Of a DNA stretch of 64,000 bases, positions 48,553 through 57,612 are shown piece by piece. Positions within the stretch are counted from its first letter, which is position 1. Every line of letters begins with the position of its first letter. A program made the translations under genes and the position numbers. The notes beneath the pieces were generated by a model. That model saw only the letters and a program-made list of their open reading frames with translations. It was not told the DNA's origin and did no database searches. Source of the DNA: a virus; IMG/VR virus record IMGVR_UViG_3300010399_000034, positions 22,807-86,806 of that record; one strand, written 5' to 3'.

Positions 48553-49400
48553 TCGATCCCAGCGGCCTCACGCAGAAGCTTCTCTTGGTCGGGTGAGAGC
48601 GGCTCGGTCGACGGGAAGTGGTGCACCCACGGATAGACCTCACGACCCCGTCTGAAGTCGTATGCGTCTTGCGTAGTTCGCCACAACCAGAGCCCCAAAA
48701 ACTGGTATTCGGAGAAGAGGTGGCCCGCAGCAACCACGCTACGCATTACGTCAGGAAGGTACTGAAACTTGTCGTTGGTGATCGCCCGAATGAACTCACG
48801 CATCCAGTCACGCCGGATGTACCAGCCCCACTGTGAATGCATGAAGGAGCGTCGCGCGTCATCTTCCGCCCAACGCGGCGGCCGCGTTGATACGCCGTCC
48901 ATCATTGTCGCAGAGTCGAAGAGGAACTCGTAGCCTCGCGTCAAGCGCTCGAGACCCGGCTCCATCGACTTCGGACCCGTGTCCAAGTTCCAGCGGGGCA
49001 GACTCGAGCTACCAAAGAGCTCGTCGATCCACTTGCCGCACGGCTTCGGACACATATCGCTGTCGAGCTGGATGGTGTCGACACCGAGTACGATCGGCGC
49101 CATCAGCTTGCAATACTGCTGCCGAAGATACGCGTCCTCGATCTCCATCGCTTCCGGCAGAAGGTCTTCGACGTAGACCGTAGTCGTCTTCGACGACAAG
49201 CCAGGCGGCGTACGGAAGTCGAGCCTTTCAATCAGAGGCCGATTGTCTTTGACTGCTTCCCTTACCGCGTCCGCCCAACCCGCGCGTTCGACCATAACAA
49301 CGTGCGTTGCGAGCGGGTATAGCCGGCGGATTGCAGCGATCTGATACACGACGCGCTTCGCATCGCGAGCGCACGTCTTGGTAAAGAAGATCGGCTCCAT
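48549..49400 (-). CDS. Glycosyltransferase-like protein
   Basis: 283 residues. VRAIRRLYPLATHVVMVERA-like N-terminal strand-helix, then QQYCKLMAPIVLGVDTIQLD and SDM, a DXD-type metal motif; a GT-A fold like DUF6492 is likely. The partial gene at the left edge of the window is similar in layout. Substrate unknown. Confidence 0.6.
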   Translation of the reverse strand: MEPIFFTKTCARDAKRVVYQIAAIRRLYPLATHVVMVERAGWADAVREAVKDNRPLIERLDFRTPPGLSSKTTTVYVEDLLPEAMEIEDAYLRQQYCKLMAPIVLGVDTIQLDSDMCPKPCGKWIDELFGSSSLPRWNLDTGPKSMEPGLERLTRGYEFLFDSATMMDGVSTRPPRWAEDDARRSFMHSQWGWYIRRDWMREFIRAITNDKFQYLPDVMRSVVAAGHLFSEYQFLGLWLWRTTQDAYDFRRGREVYPWVHHFPSTEPLSPDQEKLLREAAGIE

Positions 49401-49651
49401 CAGAACACCTTCGCAAGGTCGTTGAGAATCTTGGCGCGCTCTTCGGCAGTCAGTTCGCGCGTCTCGTCGGCACGAAGCTCGACAACATGCACTGTCGGAC
49501 CTGTCCTGTGGATCAACACTGGCGAGTCGCCTCGAAGCCCGTGGGCAAACCCGACATAGTCAAGCCAGTCGTTTGCACCGGCTACGACGGCATCGAGTGA
49601 CCCGTCCGTCTCCACCTCGACTTCGATCGTGATCTTGTACCGCGCCATCAT
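49400..49651 (-). CDS. Hypothetical protein, 83 residues
   Basis: ATGATG start (ATGA overlap). ARYKITIEVEVETDGSLDAV suggests a small ferredoxin-like fold. Function unknown. Confidence 0.5.
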   Translation of the reverse strand: MMARYKITIEVEVETDGSLDAVVAGANDWLDYVGFAHGLRGDSPVLIHRTGPTVHVVELRADETRELTAEERAKILNDLAKVF

Positions 49652-50442
49652 TCACCGCCTTCCGGAGCTCGCGGAACCTTGCCGTCGAGCAGATCGTTGT
49701 ACGCCTTCGCGTAAGGCCACTTCGTGTTCGCACGCGTCCAGTCGAGGAGCGCACGAAGGTTGTATTGCGTCGTCTTCGAGACGGAGCGCTCGTCGAACGC
49801 GAGCTTGTGCGGAGTCGCAACCTGTCCGGTTGGGCGGAAGAAGCGAATGCCGTGCTCGTGCGCGAAGACGGCGAGCGGTACTTCTTCGTTGCCGCCACGA
49901 CGATGACCGTATTCGTGCTGAGCTGCTCGCGTCTCGCTAAGTCCGGTCCAAATACCGGCGCGAAAGACCATCAACCCTGTCTGTGGAATCGCGAGCTCGC
50001 ATCCGTCGTGGACGTCGTAGTAGTGCCGCCAACGGCAGTTGATATCGACTCCGCCGCCGGACAGCACGATGCGATAGCCGGAGCCACCGACGAGATCGTT
50101 GTACGACTCAAGCATGTTCTCGACGTAGTGCTCGTCGATGACAAGGTCGTCGTCGAGCGTCATGACGATCTGGTCCGGCGCACACTGCTCGACGTGCCAC
50201 CAGCGAACACACTGCGCCTTGGTCGTACTGCCTTGAACGATCTCACCCTGAAGATTCTTCGGCCAGAAGTTCGCTGTAATGTGCTGAACGAAGACGTCAA
50301 AGACCGCGTCGTCCAGCTTACCACCGGGATCGACGATTACCTTGACCCACGGTGCTACTGTTTGTCGCCCGAGGACGTCGAGTATCGAGACGAGCGATTC
50401 GCTCCGCCACGGCACGGTCGGAAGAAGGATGAGCGGCTTCAC
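49648..50442 (-). CDS. GT-A family glycosyltransferase
   Basis: 264 residues. LILLPTVPWRSESLVSILDV then TLDDDLVIDEHYVENML, the DXD/DDD nucleotide-sugar-binding motif, and HEYGHRRGGNEEVPLAVF. Resembles GT2-like enzymes. With the neighbouring glycosyltransferase and the left-edge epimerase it points to glycan decoration. Confidence 0.78.
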   Translation of the reverse strand: MKPLILLPTVPWRSESLVSILDVLGRQTVAPWVKVIVDPGGKLDDAVFDVFVQHITANFWPKNLQGEIVQGSTTKAQCVRWWHVEQCAPDQIVMTLDDDLVIDEHYVENMLESYNDLVGGSGYRIVLSGGGVDINCRWRHYYDVHDGCELAIPQTGLMVFRAGIWTGLSETRAAQHEYGHRRGGNEEVPLAVFAHEHGIRFFRPTGQVATPHKLAFDERSVSKTTQYNLRALLDWTRANTKWPYAKAYNDLLDGKVPRAPEGGE

Positions 50443-50666
50443 GCTTTACCTCGCGGTGTAAGAGCGAGGATGTCGACGAAGTTCCGCGCGTCTCTCGCGA
50501 TCTGCATTGGATCGTTGTCGATGAACTTCTGGCACGGCGGCATTGCGTGCATAAGCGCGGGCTCTGGCTCTACTGCAACGAAGCATGCGCGTCCACAATA
50601 CGGACACGGAAACTCGCTTTCGTCCTCGCTGACGATCTCAAGGCCTTCAAGGCTCTGATGTTTCAT
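50439..50666 (-). CDS. Small zinc-ribbon protein
   Basis: 75 residues; ATGA start. CPYCGRACF and a later Cys. Function unknown. Confidence 0.5.
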   Translation of the reverse strand: MKHQSLEGLEIVSEDESEFPCPYCGRACFVAVEPEPALMHAMPPCQKFIDNDPMQIARDARNFVDILALTPRGKA

Positions 50667-50881
50667 TTCGCCTCCCAGCCACGCGCGTTGAGCTCTTCGA
50701 ACAACGCCACGACTTGCATGATCTTTGCGCCGCTCCAACCAGCAGCAACTGCGAGCGCGACATCAAGTTCGATTGGCCCCCACGCGAAGCAATAAACGAA
50801 GCGTCCGTTGACGGCGATGCTTGCGCGCTTTGGCCAACGAAGTACCAGCGTCCCATCAGGCAACTCTGTTTCGCGACTCAT
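50663..50881 (-). CDS. Hypothetical protein, 72 residues
   Basis: ATGA-coupled to the SNF2 gene. LPDGTLVLRWPKRASIAVNG and AKIMQVVALFEELNARGWE; no domain recognised. Confidence 0.5.
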   Translation of the reverse strand: MSRETELPDGTLVLRWPKRASIAVNGRFVYCFAWGPIELDVALAVAAGWSGAKIMQVVALFEELNARGWEAK

Positions 50882-53580
50882 CCTATCCTCCTGGCCCAAT
50901 CGAGCGTGCGTTGCAAGCCGGCGTAGAGCTCTTCGCGCGGAAGCAAGTCTGCGAGCTCGTTCGGCGCTTCGTCGCCGGTGACATCGAGGATCGGCTGACC
51001 CTTCCGATCGAATGCACGTGCGATGATGTCATCGATCGTGTTCGACGCGACAGGCCAGTACGAAGTGACCGGCCACGCCTGACCGATGCGGTGCGCCCGC
51101 TTCTCGGCCTGAAGCATCTTCGCCGGCACCCAATCGAGGTCGTGCATGATAACGTGCCGCGCCTTGTGGAGCGTCACACCGACGCCGAGCGAGTCGATCG
51201 TTGCAATGATAGCGCCGCCCATCGACTGAAACTCGTCGACTACTTCGTTTCGTACCTTGTGCGTCATGCCGCCGTGGACGACGTGGATCTTGCCGAAGCC
51301 GGCATCGTAGAGCTTGCCGAAGAGTCGCTCACACATCTTGCGCTCCCAACAGAAGATGATGACCGACTCGTCCTGCTCAAGGACGTTCTTCGCGAGCTGC
51401 ACGGTTGTATCGAACTTCGCGCGCGAGGTCAGCTTCCGCAGACGACCGATGTAGCCGAGTGTCTGCTTCGAAGCGCGACGATGGAGGACGGCTTGAATAA
51501 GCTCCTCCATCGGAATGTGCTCGAGGATCTCTTGGTAGTCCGCCATCTGTTCTTGATCGAGCTCGACGTGGATGAGCTGACGCGTGAGCGGCGGGAGCTG
51601 AAGTCCGGCGCTCTCGACGTCGCGACGGATATAACAGCATGCGAGACGCTGCTTGAGCTCGTCCACGTTGGTCGCCTCGACGCCATCCTTGAGGCCGTAC
51701 TGCGTTGTCTGCGCGCCGCAGTAGCGGATGCGAAAGTCGCTCGGCTTGCCCCACGTCCACTGCCCGGTTGCGAGCGTCAAGAGAAACCAGAACTCCTCGA
51801 CGCGGTTGAGGATCGGCGTGCCAGTGAGGATGAAGCGATACGGCGCACTCGAGACGGCGAGGGCGACAGCGGCACCACGTCGCGAGCGGCTGTTCTTCAC
51901 CATGTGCGCCTCGTCGAGCACAGCGACGCACGGCCGACGGATCGCAATGTGACTCCACCAGGCTTTCAGGATGTCGTAATGGCAGAAGATCCAGTCGACG
52001 TCCGCGGGAATCATCGTCGGCTTCATGCCACGACAGACGAAGACGTTCGTGATCCCGCACGCTGCGAGCTCGCGAATCCAGACTTCCTCGAGCGCCTTAG
52101 GCGCAGTGATCAATGCTGGATGCCAGAAGCCTCGATCGCGCGAGTACGACTTCCGCAGGAGCTCGCCAGCAAAGCCAGCAACACGCGAGTTGTGCGTAAG
52201 AATCGCGTGCTCGGTCACATACAACGCGTCTTCAGCGTCAACTGCAATACAAACCGATGCCTGTTCGCCTACGTATTCAACCGTAGTAACAGTTCGGCAC
52301 GGACGCGCCAAACGGCCCGGCTTATAGCGATCTAGTTTTCGAGCAACTGTGAACGGAGCAATCGACTGCGGAAGACGAAGCCGCACATGATATTCCCTCG
52401 GCTTATTTTCCTGACTTCTGTCGTAGGAACGAACACTTGCAATCCCGCCAAGACATTCAACGAGCTCGCGAACGTCATCTGCAAGTCCTGCACTTATCGT
52501 GTGATACGTCAACTTGCTTCGCGTAGCACTACATGAACCGTCGCCGTCCATCAGCCCATGAAGCAATGCAACACGATCAGCGATAGAAGCACGAAGGTAG
52601 CTCTGCGGGATCCGCTTCGTGGCGCTAAGCTTGTTTAGCCCTAGTGCTCTAATACGAGGAAGAAGCCCAGGGTACGTCGAATGAATCACATTGGCGTAGG
52701 CGCTCTCGCCCCCCAAAACAACACCGTCTGCCAAAAGTCGCTTTTTGATCGTAGGCCAGTCGTGCTTGGAAACAACGAGCTTCGGCGTGCTGTACGCCAT
52801 GGAACCATTGGCGATAAGCTGACCAAGCAAGTACGCCGGGATCGGCAACGTCGTCGCAACGAACTCTGCTGGTGCCGACAGCGTCGGAAGATAAAGAACA
52901 GCTTTCGCGAGATCCCGCACAGTTTCACGACGCGTCCCTCGAGACCACTGCAACGTGAGCTTTGGACGCGTCCGCAACTGTTCTGTTGTAAGCAACAACG
53001 CACGCCCGTTGCGACCAACAGTGACAGTCCAAAGGTGTTCTGCCCCCGCAAGTGTTGAGCTGTGATCGCTGAAGGTGACACGGTACGTCGGCTTTACACC
53101 TTGTGGATATACGCCAACAACGACCTTCGCCTTTCCATCAGACCCAAGCACATGATCGCCAACACGCAAATCACCGATCGGCTGCCAACCTGATGGTGTA
53201 AGCACCGGCGTCTCAACAGGCTGCTGCTTGCCGAGCCCCATTTGGTCACCGAGGACCGCGTGCGGGTGCCTAATAAGAAAACGGACGCCGACTCGTTGAT
53301 GCTGAAAGAGGCTCTGCCATGTCGGCCACAGCTCTAACGAGGTGAGCACGTCATCCAAGACAGGCATCACTGGAACAGAGATATCGAGCTTGGCAAGCCA
53401 CACACCGATCGCCGTCTCGCTCCACGCCGTGAACGGGATCTCGCAACGCCAGAGTTGATAACCGGGATCCGGCTCGCGCCAGACGACGCCGGGGATGTCG
53501 AGCACGGCCTGCGGCACGACGAACTTCTTGTCGTCTTGCACCCATAGCCACCAGAGCGACGGTCGAAGAGCCTGGATCAT
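50878..53580 (-). CDS. SNF2-family helicase with intein
   Basis: 900 residues. After the intein is removed, Walker A GDQMGLGK joins SRVAG; motif II is VLDEAHMV, motif III ILTGTP, motif VI QAEKRAHRIGQ, and HGGMTHKVRNEVV lies in the helicase C-terminal lobe. SNF2-type DNA translocases in phages take part in replication or genome remodelling. The intein disrupts the ATP-binding loop until spliced. Confidence 0.88.
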   Translation of the reverse strand: MIQALRPSLWWLWVQDDKKFVVPQAVLDIPGVVWREPDPGYQLWRCEIPFTAWSETAIGVWLAKLDISVPVMPVLDDVLTSLELWPTWQSLFQHQRVGVRFLIRHPHAVLGDQMGLGKQQPVETPVLTPSGWQPIGDLRVGDHVLGSDGKAKVVVGVYPQGVKPTYRVTFSDHSSTLAGAEHLWTVTVGRNGRALLLTTEQLRTRPKLTLQWSRGTRRETVRDLAKAVLYLPTLSAPAEFVATTLPIPAYLLGQLIANGSMAYSTPKLVVSKHDWPTIKKRLLADGVVLGGESAYANVIHSTYPGLLPRIRALGLNKLSATKRIPQSYLRASIADRVALLHGLMDGDGSCSATRSKLTYHTISAGLADDVRELVECLGGIASVRSYDRSQENKPREYHVRLRLPQSIAPFTVARKLDRYKPGRLARPCRTVTTVEYVGEQASVCIAVDAEDALYVTEHAILTHNSRVAGFAGELLRKSYSRDRGFWHPALITAPKALEEVWIRELAACGITNVFVCRGMKPTMIPADVDWIFCHYDILKAWWSHIAIRRPCVAVLDEAHMVKNSRSRRGAAVALAVSSAPYRFILTGTPILNRVEEFWFLLTLATGQWTWGKPSDFRIRYCGAQTTQYGLKDGVEATNVDELKQRLACCYIRRDVESAGLQLPPLTRQLIHVELDQEQMADYQEILEHIPMEELIQAVLHRRASKQTLGYIGRLRKLTSRAKFDTTVQLAKNVLEQDESVIIFCWERKMCERLFGKLYDAGFGKIHVVHGGMTHKVRNEVVDEFQSMGGAIIATIDSLGVGVTLHKARHVIMHDLDWVPAKMLQAEKRAHRIGQAWPVTSYWPVASNTIDDIIARAFDRKGQPILDVTGDEAPNELADLLPREELYAGLQRTLDWARRIG
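52189..53226 (-). other. Class 3-type intein in SNF2 Walker A
   Basis: 346 residues inserted between GLGK and Ser. The first residue is Gln (QQPVETPVLTPSGW), not Cys or Ser. The Trp-Cys-Thr triplet of class 3 inteins is present: Trp in EHLWTV (block B), Cys in SVCIAV (block F) and Thr in LTHN (block G), before Ser+1. LAGLIDADG motifs YLLGQLIANGS and LLHGLMDGDGS show a homing endonuclease. Confidence 0.85.
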
Positions 53581-53882
53581 ATGTCGTTTCGATTGAACCG
53601 GACGTAATATCTAGATTTGCGATCCAGTGCGAGCAGGCTCGCATCGAGCGCGTCCATCTGACGTTGGAGGCGAATGACTGCGAGGTGCAGCCAGGCGAGC
53701 TCTTCTGTCCGTCGTTCTTCCACTGACCGTCTAAGTCGACACCGTGCGAACGCAGCGAATACAGCACCGCCAAGACATAGATCGCAGAGGCCACCGCCAA
53801 TGATGAAAACCTGCCCGCAGCCATGGCCCGGCCACTTGTAGCGCCCGATATCGCGATCGTAGAAGCCGACCATCTGAGTCAT
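53577..53882 (-). CDS. Cys-containing protein, 101 residues
   Basis: ATG in an ATGA overlap. HGCGQVFIIGGGLCDLCLGG has a CxxC zinc-type pair in a Gly-rich context, followed by a helical basic part. Function unknown. Confidence 0.5.
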   Translation of the reverse strand: MTQMVGFYDRDIGRYKWPGHGCGQVFIIGGGLCDLCLGGAVFAAFARCRLRRSVEERRTEELAWLHLAVIRLQRQMDALDASLLALDRKSRYYVRFNRNDI

Positions 53883-54379
53883 TGCTCGTCGACCTCTCCG
53901 TTCGGCCAAACAATGCAGAGCGGGATCTTCGCCTTACGAACGCGTCGAATGCAGTGCCAGGTCCCGCTGCGTAGCTCTTCGACGTTCAACTTCGGCGTGG
54001 CGATCCACCAGCCATGACGCGCTGCGATGATCCTAACCATCGTTAGATTCCGTCGAAGCGGATCTTGATCTGGTGCAGCAACGAGCGTCGCTCCTCGAGC
54101 ACGCCATGCACCGACGATGTCGAACAGACGCATTTCAGCGTCGGTGTATGCGTGACGACCAAAGATCTCGTACGGCCAGTTCATCGGACGAAACGTCGGA
54201 TGCACCCAGATCGTGATCGCGGGCGTGTTGTTCACGATCTGATGAAAGTCATAGTCGGCGCCTCTGCATCCGCCGTGGATCGCGAAGCTGACTGCTCGAT
54301 TGCGCACGAGCTCGCGAACACGAACGCGTTGCGCATCCGTCATCCCGTTCCGCGTCCCGGTGAAGCCGACGAAGCTCAT
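53879..54379 (-). CDS. SLOG-like Rossmann protein
   Basis: 166 residues. MSFVGFTGTRNGMTDAQRVR, IHGGCRGADYDFHQI and WRARGATLVAAPDQDP match SLOG/YspA-type (DprA-YpsA superfamily) proteins that bind nucleotide-derived ligands. In phages and defence loci this superfamily senses or hydrolyses such signals; the role here is unknown. Confidence 0.6.
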   Translation of the reverse strand: MSFVGFTGTRNGMTDAQRVRVRELVRNRAVSFAIHGGCRGADYDFHQIVNNTPAITIWVHPTFRPMNWPYEIFGRHAYTDAEMRLFDIVGAWRARGATLVAAPDQDPLRRNLTMVRIIAARHGWWIATPKLNVEELRSGTWHCIRRVRKAKIPLCIVWPNGEVDEQ

Positions 54380-54636
54380 TGTCCGCCGTCAGGCGCAGGC
54401 CAGAAGAGACAGGGCTCGGTCTCGGCAAGCCCACCGAAGCGTTCGTTGTAAGCGCAGTCGCCGTACGTTCGAAAGCAATACGCGTTCGAGCCGGCGAGAT
54501 GACACCAGCAGTCCTGCACAAAGACGCGGCAGTACGCCGGACCGGCGTCGCGAAGCGGCACAGCCGCATCGTCCGGCGGTGCCATCGTCGTGCACGAGGC
54601 CAGAAGAACGAGAACGACGAGAACGACGGCCTTCAT
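54376..54636 (-). CDS. Small Cys-rich lipoprotein
   Basis: 86 residues. Signal MKAVVLVVLVLLASC ends in LASC; mature part has a DAGPAYC segment and about eight cysteines, likely disulphide-bonded outside the cell. Function unknown. Confidence 0.65.
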   Translation of the reverse strand: MKAVVLVVLVLLASCTTMAPPDDAAVPLRDAGPAYCRVFVQDCWCHLAGSNAYCFRTYGDCAYNERFGGLAETEPCLFWPAPDGGQ

Positions 54637-54893
54637 TCTTCGCTCTTCAGCGCGCGTACGAGAACGACAGCTCGGTGCAACTGTGCGTCTGTTGCGTTGT
54701 GATGCTGTCGCTCGCGCTCGAACTGTTCGAGCGCCTCCTCGAGCGCAGCCTCCCGCCCCGCAGCGCGCTCCTCGGTGGCGATGCGGCGGAGGAGTGCGGC
54801 GAGGCCCTCGGCGTAATCGCCAAGCTGCGCTCCGCGCGAGTACCGAAGTACGAACGCGGCAACCTCATCGTCGAAGCGATCGCGCGTGCTCAC
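54633..54893 (-). CDS. Coiled-coil protein, 86 residues
   Basis: GTGA-coupled. Long helix with AALLRRIATEERAAGREAAL and EALEQFERERQHH. Function unknown. Confidence 0.5.
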   Translation of the reverse strand: MSTRDRFDDEVAAFVLRYSRGAQLGDYAEGLAALLRRIATEERAAGREAALEEALEQFERERQHHNATDAQLHRAVVLVRALKSEE

Positions 54894-55114
54894 TTTGCAC
54901 CCCAGCGTTCGTGGTAGACCCGCCGTCGTTCGATAAGCACGTCGAGCGCATTGTCATCGTCTGGTGCGTCTTCGCAGAAGCTCTCAGCAGCGAACACCGC
55001 CCGCGCGTCAAGAAGTTCGGCGGCAATGGCGCAGTAGATACGCCCTACCTCGTACTCATCGTCGACAATGTCACGAAGGTCTTGGTCCGAGATCTTTAGC
55101 TCGGGCGGTTTCAT
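54890..55114 (-). CDS. Hypothetical protein, 74 residues
   Basis: ATGA-coupled. KISDQDLRDIVDDEYEVGRI and a basic end. Function unknown. Confidence 0.5.
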   Translation of the reverse strand: MKPPELKISDQDLRDIVDDEYEVGRIYCAIAAELLDARAVFAAESFCEDAPDDDNALDVLIERRRVYHERWGAK

Positions 55115-55272
55115 TGAAGCCTCCGCAGAAGGCGACCCTCGTACCGAATCGACACGAGCACAGGCGGCGCAATCTGTTCCACGTGCTTCGCACAGCACAG
55201 CTTGCCGCATACGCGCACCACCGCTGGCGCGCCGCAGACGCAGCACGCACGGACCCCTTTGCGCTCCAACAT
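55111..55272 (-). CDS. Small zinc-finger protein
   Basis: 53 residues from ATG 55272, preceded by GAAGGG. CCVCGAPAVVRVCGKLCC and a following His give a treble-clef zinc site. An upstream TTG at 55323 is less likely. Confidence 0.5.
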   Translation of the reverse strand: MLERKGVRACCVCGAPAVVRVCGKLCCAKHVEQIAPPVLVSIRYEGRLLRRLQ

Positions 55273-55323
55273 GCGCACCAACCCTTCGTCGACCGTTCTA
55301 GCCGAGGCAAAGTAGCATTGCAA

Positions 55324-55364
55324 GCAGAAAAGAAGACGGGCTCAGCATTGAAGCCAAGCCCGTC
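55324..55364 (-). terminator. Rho-independent terminator
   Basis: GACGGGCT (55335-55342) and AGCCCGTC (55357-55364) form an 8-bp stem; the - strand continues TTCTTTTCTGC. Ends the transcript of the 741-residue gene. Its loop also contains CAATGCTG. Confidence 0.65.
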
Positions 55365-55386
55365 AGCGAAACGCGATGATCGAAGC

Positions 55387-57612
55387 CTATGACGACGGCG
55401 CCGGAGTCACGACCGCACGCGACTTGCGGCCCTTGTTCTTCGGCACTTCGACGACCTCGGTCTCGGGAAGCTCTTCTTCCTCTTCGTCAGTGTTCGCTTC
55501 GGTGATGCCTTCGAGCGTCAGCTCGAGGAGCTCGGCGATGTAGTTCGGGTCTTGCTGCGAGATCGGGAGCGGTCCGAGCACGGTGGTCATTGCGTTGCGA
55601 GCAGCTTCAGGGCTGTCGAAGACGTGCTCGAACGGCCCCGGCAGCATCCCGAACGCTTCGTTGTTCGTGAGGAGCGAGACGATCTTCGGAGCGAGCTCCT
55701 CGGGATCGAGCTTCGCGTGGATGTTGAAGATGATCGTGATCCACTCGTGCGTGTGGAACCCGAGCTCGGGCGGAAGCCGCTCGTAGACGAGCTGTACCAT
55801 TTGCGCGGCTTGCGGATCCTGCATCGTGAGCCGATCCATCAGCGTTTCACGCTGTGGTGGCGCGGAAGCCTGCCCGTTGCCCTCGACGCTCGTGGGCGCA
55901 TCGACGTGTTGCTGAGGCACTCCGTTCGTCAACTGTGGCGCACGCGGCTCGGGCGGGCGCGGGAGCATCATGCGGTTGATCATCGGAGAGAACATGCCGG
56001 CGAGCCCGTCCATGATCTGCTTCCAGACCGGATCGGGATCGGGCATCTGCGCTTGCAACATGTCGTAGATCATCTTGAGCTGCATGAGCTTCTGCTCGTG
56101 CTCGATCGAGAGCGCTTCGCTGTAGGCGGCTGGCCCGGTGTTGTCGATCCACTTGAGCACGATCGGCGCGAGGATCGGACCGAAGTCCTTCAGGATCGTG
56201 AGTAGACCGTCGTCCTTCTTCTTCGTCAACTCGGCGAAGAAGCGGAGCTGTGCATCCTGCGAGTGCCGACGCTCTTCGAGATCGTAGCGGCGCTCTTCGG
56301 AGCCTTTGCCGAGATAGGCGGCGATGATCGGCGCGGCGGCAGCGACCAGCCCGACGGCATCGAGGCTCTTCTCCTTCTCTTTGGGCCGCGAGATCTCCAT
56401 GCGCAGCGCTTCGATCTGTGACTGAAGGAGCGCGGTGCGCGACTCCTCGCGGGAGCGTTCGACCTCACGCTCGGCGCGGATGCGTGCGTCCTTCTCGGCT
56501 TCGATCTTCGCGGCCGCCTCCTGTTGTACCTTCTCGATCTGCGCCTGCGTCAACATCATCTGCTGTTGAAGCTGCGCCGAGAGCTGTGCGACCTGCGCCT
56601 TGAGCGAACCCTGTTCGCGGATCTCGTGATGCACCCATTGCTGCGCGGTCGGCTCGCCCTGCTGCTCGCTCCGCTGTCGAATGACGTGATCCCACTGCAC
56701 GAAGGCAGGCATCGTACGGAGCCACGACGGCACCATCTCGGGCGGCGGCGGAAGAACGTTGCCGTGAAGATCGCGCTGCGGTTGCGGAAGCGCCGGTTGA
56801 CTCGGCATCGGAGGTACTCCCATTCCTTGCGTCAGCCCTGACGAGAGAGAATAGCCGCCGCCACCGGCGGGCCCGCCGAGCATCGGCGAGAGAGGGTTGT
56901 CGACGACGCCGAGCGTCATGGACTTGCGCTGCACGAGGAGCTCGCGCGTGTTCTCCTCCCAGACGATCGTCAGATCTTCCGGCGTCGCACGCGGCATCCC
57001 GTCGTACGTCTCTTCCCAGCGCGGCGCGATGACCTCGCGCGTGTTCGGATCGGTGATGGTGTAGACGAAGCCGCCGCCGCCGCAGAGCTGGCGGACCGCG
57101 GAGCCGAGGTTGAAGAGTGCCTCGGGCGGAACGAGGATCCCCTTCCGGATGTCGGCCCACTTGCCGCTCGGGAGCTTGCGCTTGATCTCGAGCGCGATGA
57201 CGGTGTGACCGTTCGTACGAAGCGTCAGGATCGCTTCGCGCGGGACATCGTCTTGCGTAACGAGACGCTCTCTCTTCTGCTTCAACATCGGTGCCTCTTC
57301 CTTACGCTTCACTTTGGCGCGGCGACGCATGACGCCGGGCTTGATTCGCTCTTCGACGTACTCGCGAGCTGGCGGCGGAGGCGGCTCGTCGTCTTCGTCG
57401 TCTTCGAGATCGACGTCTTCGTCGTCCGGCGGATCCTCGTCGATGAGATCGTCGTCCTCATCGAAGTCGATCGTCAGCGCCGTCTTCGTCTTGCTTGGCG
57501 TCGGCGTCGTCTGCGACGGCGGAGTCCACCGCGCTCTCTTCTGATCCACCGGCGGAAGATCGTCGTCCTCCGAGTCCGGCGGCGCGTCGTTCGGCAACAA
57601 CTTCGTGCTCAC
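55387..57612 (-). CDS. 741-residue acidic coiled-coil protein
   Basis: N-terminus highly acidic (DFDEDDDLIDEDPPDDEDVD); then a region with ILTLRTNGHTVIALEIKRKL and PPEALFNLGSAVRQLC; a long coiled coil (about 340-430); a central hydrophobic part (DAVGLVAAAAPIIAAYLGKG); a Pro-rich stretch; and an acidic tail. It does not match a family I know. Size, coiled coil and position suggest a structural, scaffolding or replication-associated protein. A 155-base overlap with the upstream gene covers its N-terminus. Confidence 0.6.
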   Translation of the reverse strand: MSTKLLPNDAPPDSEDDDLPPVDQKRARWTPPSQTTPTPSKTKTALTIDFDEDDDLIDEDPPDDEDVDLEDDEDDEPPPPPAREYVEERIKPGVMRRRAKVKRKEEAPMLKQKRERLVTQDDVPREAILTLRTNGHTVIALEIKRKLPSGKWADIRKGILVPPEALFNLGSAVRQLCGGGGFVYTITDPNTREVIAPRWEETYDGMPRATPEDLTIVWEENTRELLVQRKSMTLGVVDNPLSPMLGGPAGGGGYSLSSGLTQGMGVPPMPSQPALPQPQRDLHGNVLPPPPEMVPSWLRTMPAFVQWDHVIRQRSEQQGEPTAQQWVHHEIREQGSLKAQVAQLSAQLQQQMMLTQAQIEKVQQEAAAKIEAEKDARIRAEREVERSREESRTALLQSQIEALRMEISRPKEKEKSLDAVGLVAAAAPIIAAYLGKGSEERRYDLEERRHSQDAQLRFFAELTKKKDDGLLTILKDFGPILAPIVLKWIDNTGPAAYSEALSIEHEQKLMQLKMIYDMLQAQMPDPDPVWKQIMDGLAGMFSPMINRMMLPRPPEPRAPQLTNGVPQQHVDAPTSVEGNGQASAPPQRETLMDRLTMQDPQAAQMVQLVYERLPPELGFHTHEWITIIFNIHAKLDPEELAPKIVSLLTNNEAFGMLPGPFEHVFDSPEAARNAMTTVLGPLPISQQDPNYIAELLELTLEGITEANTDEEEEELPETEVVEVPKNKGRKSRAVVTPAPSS

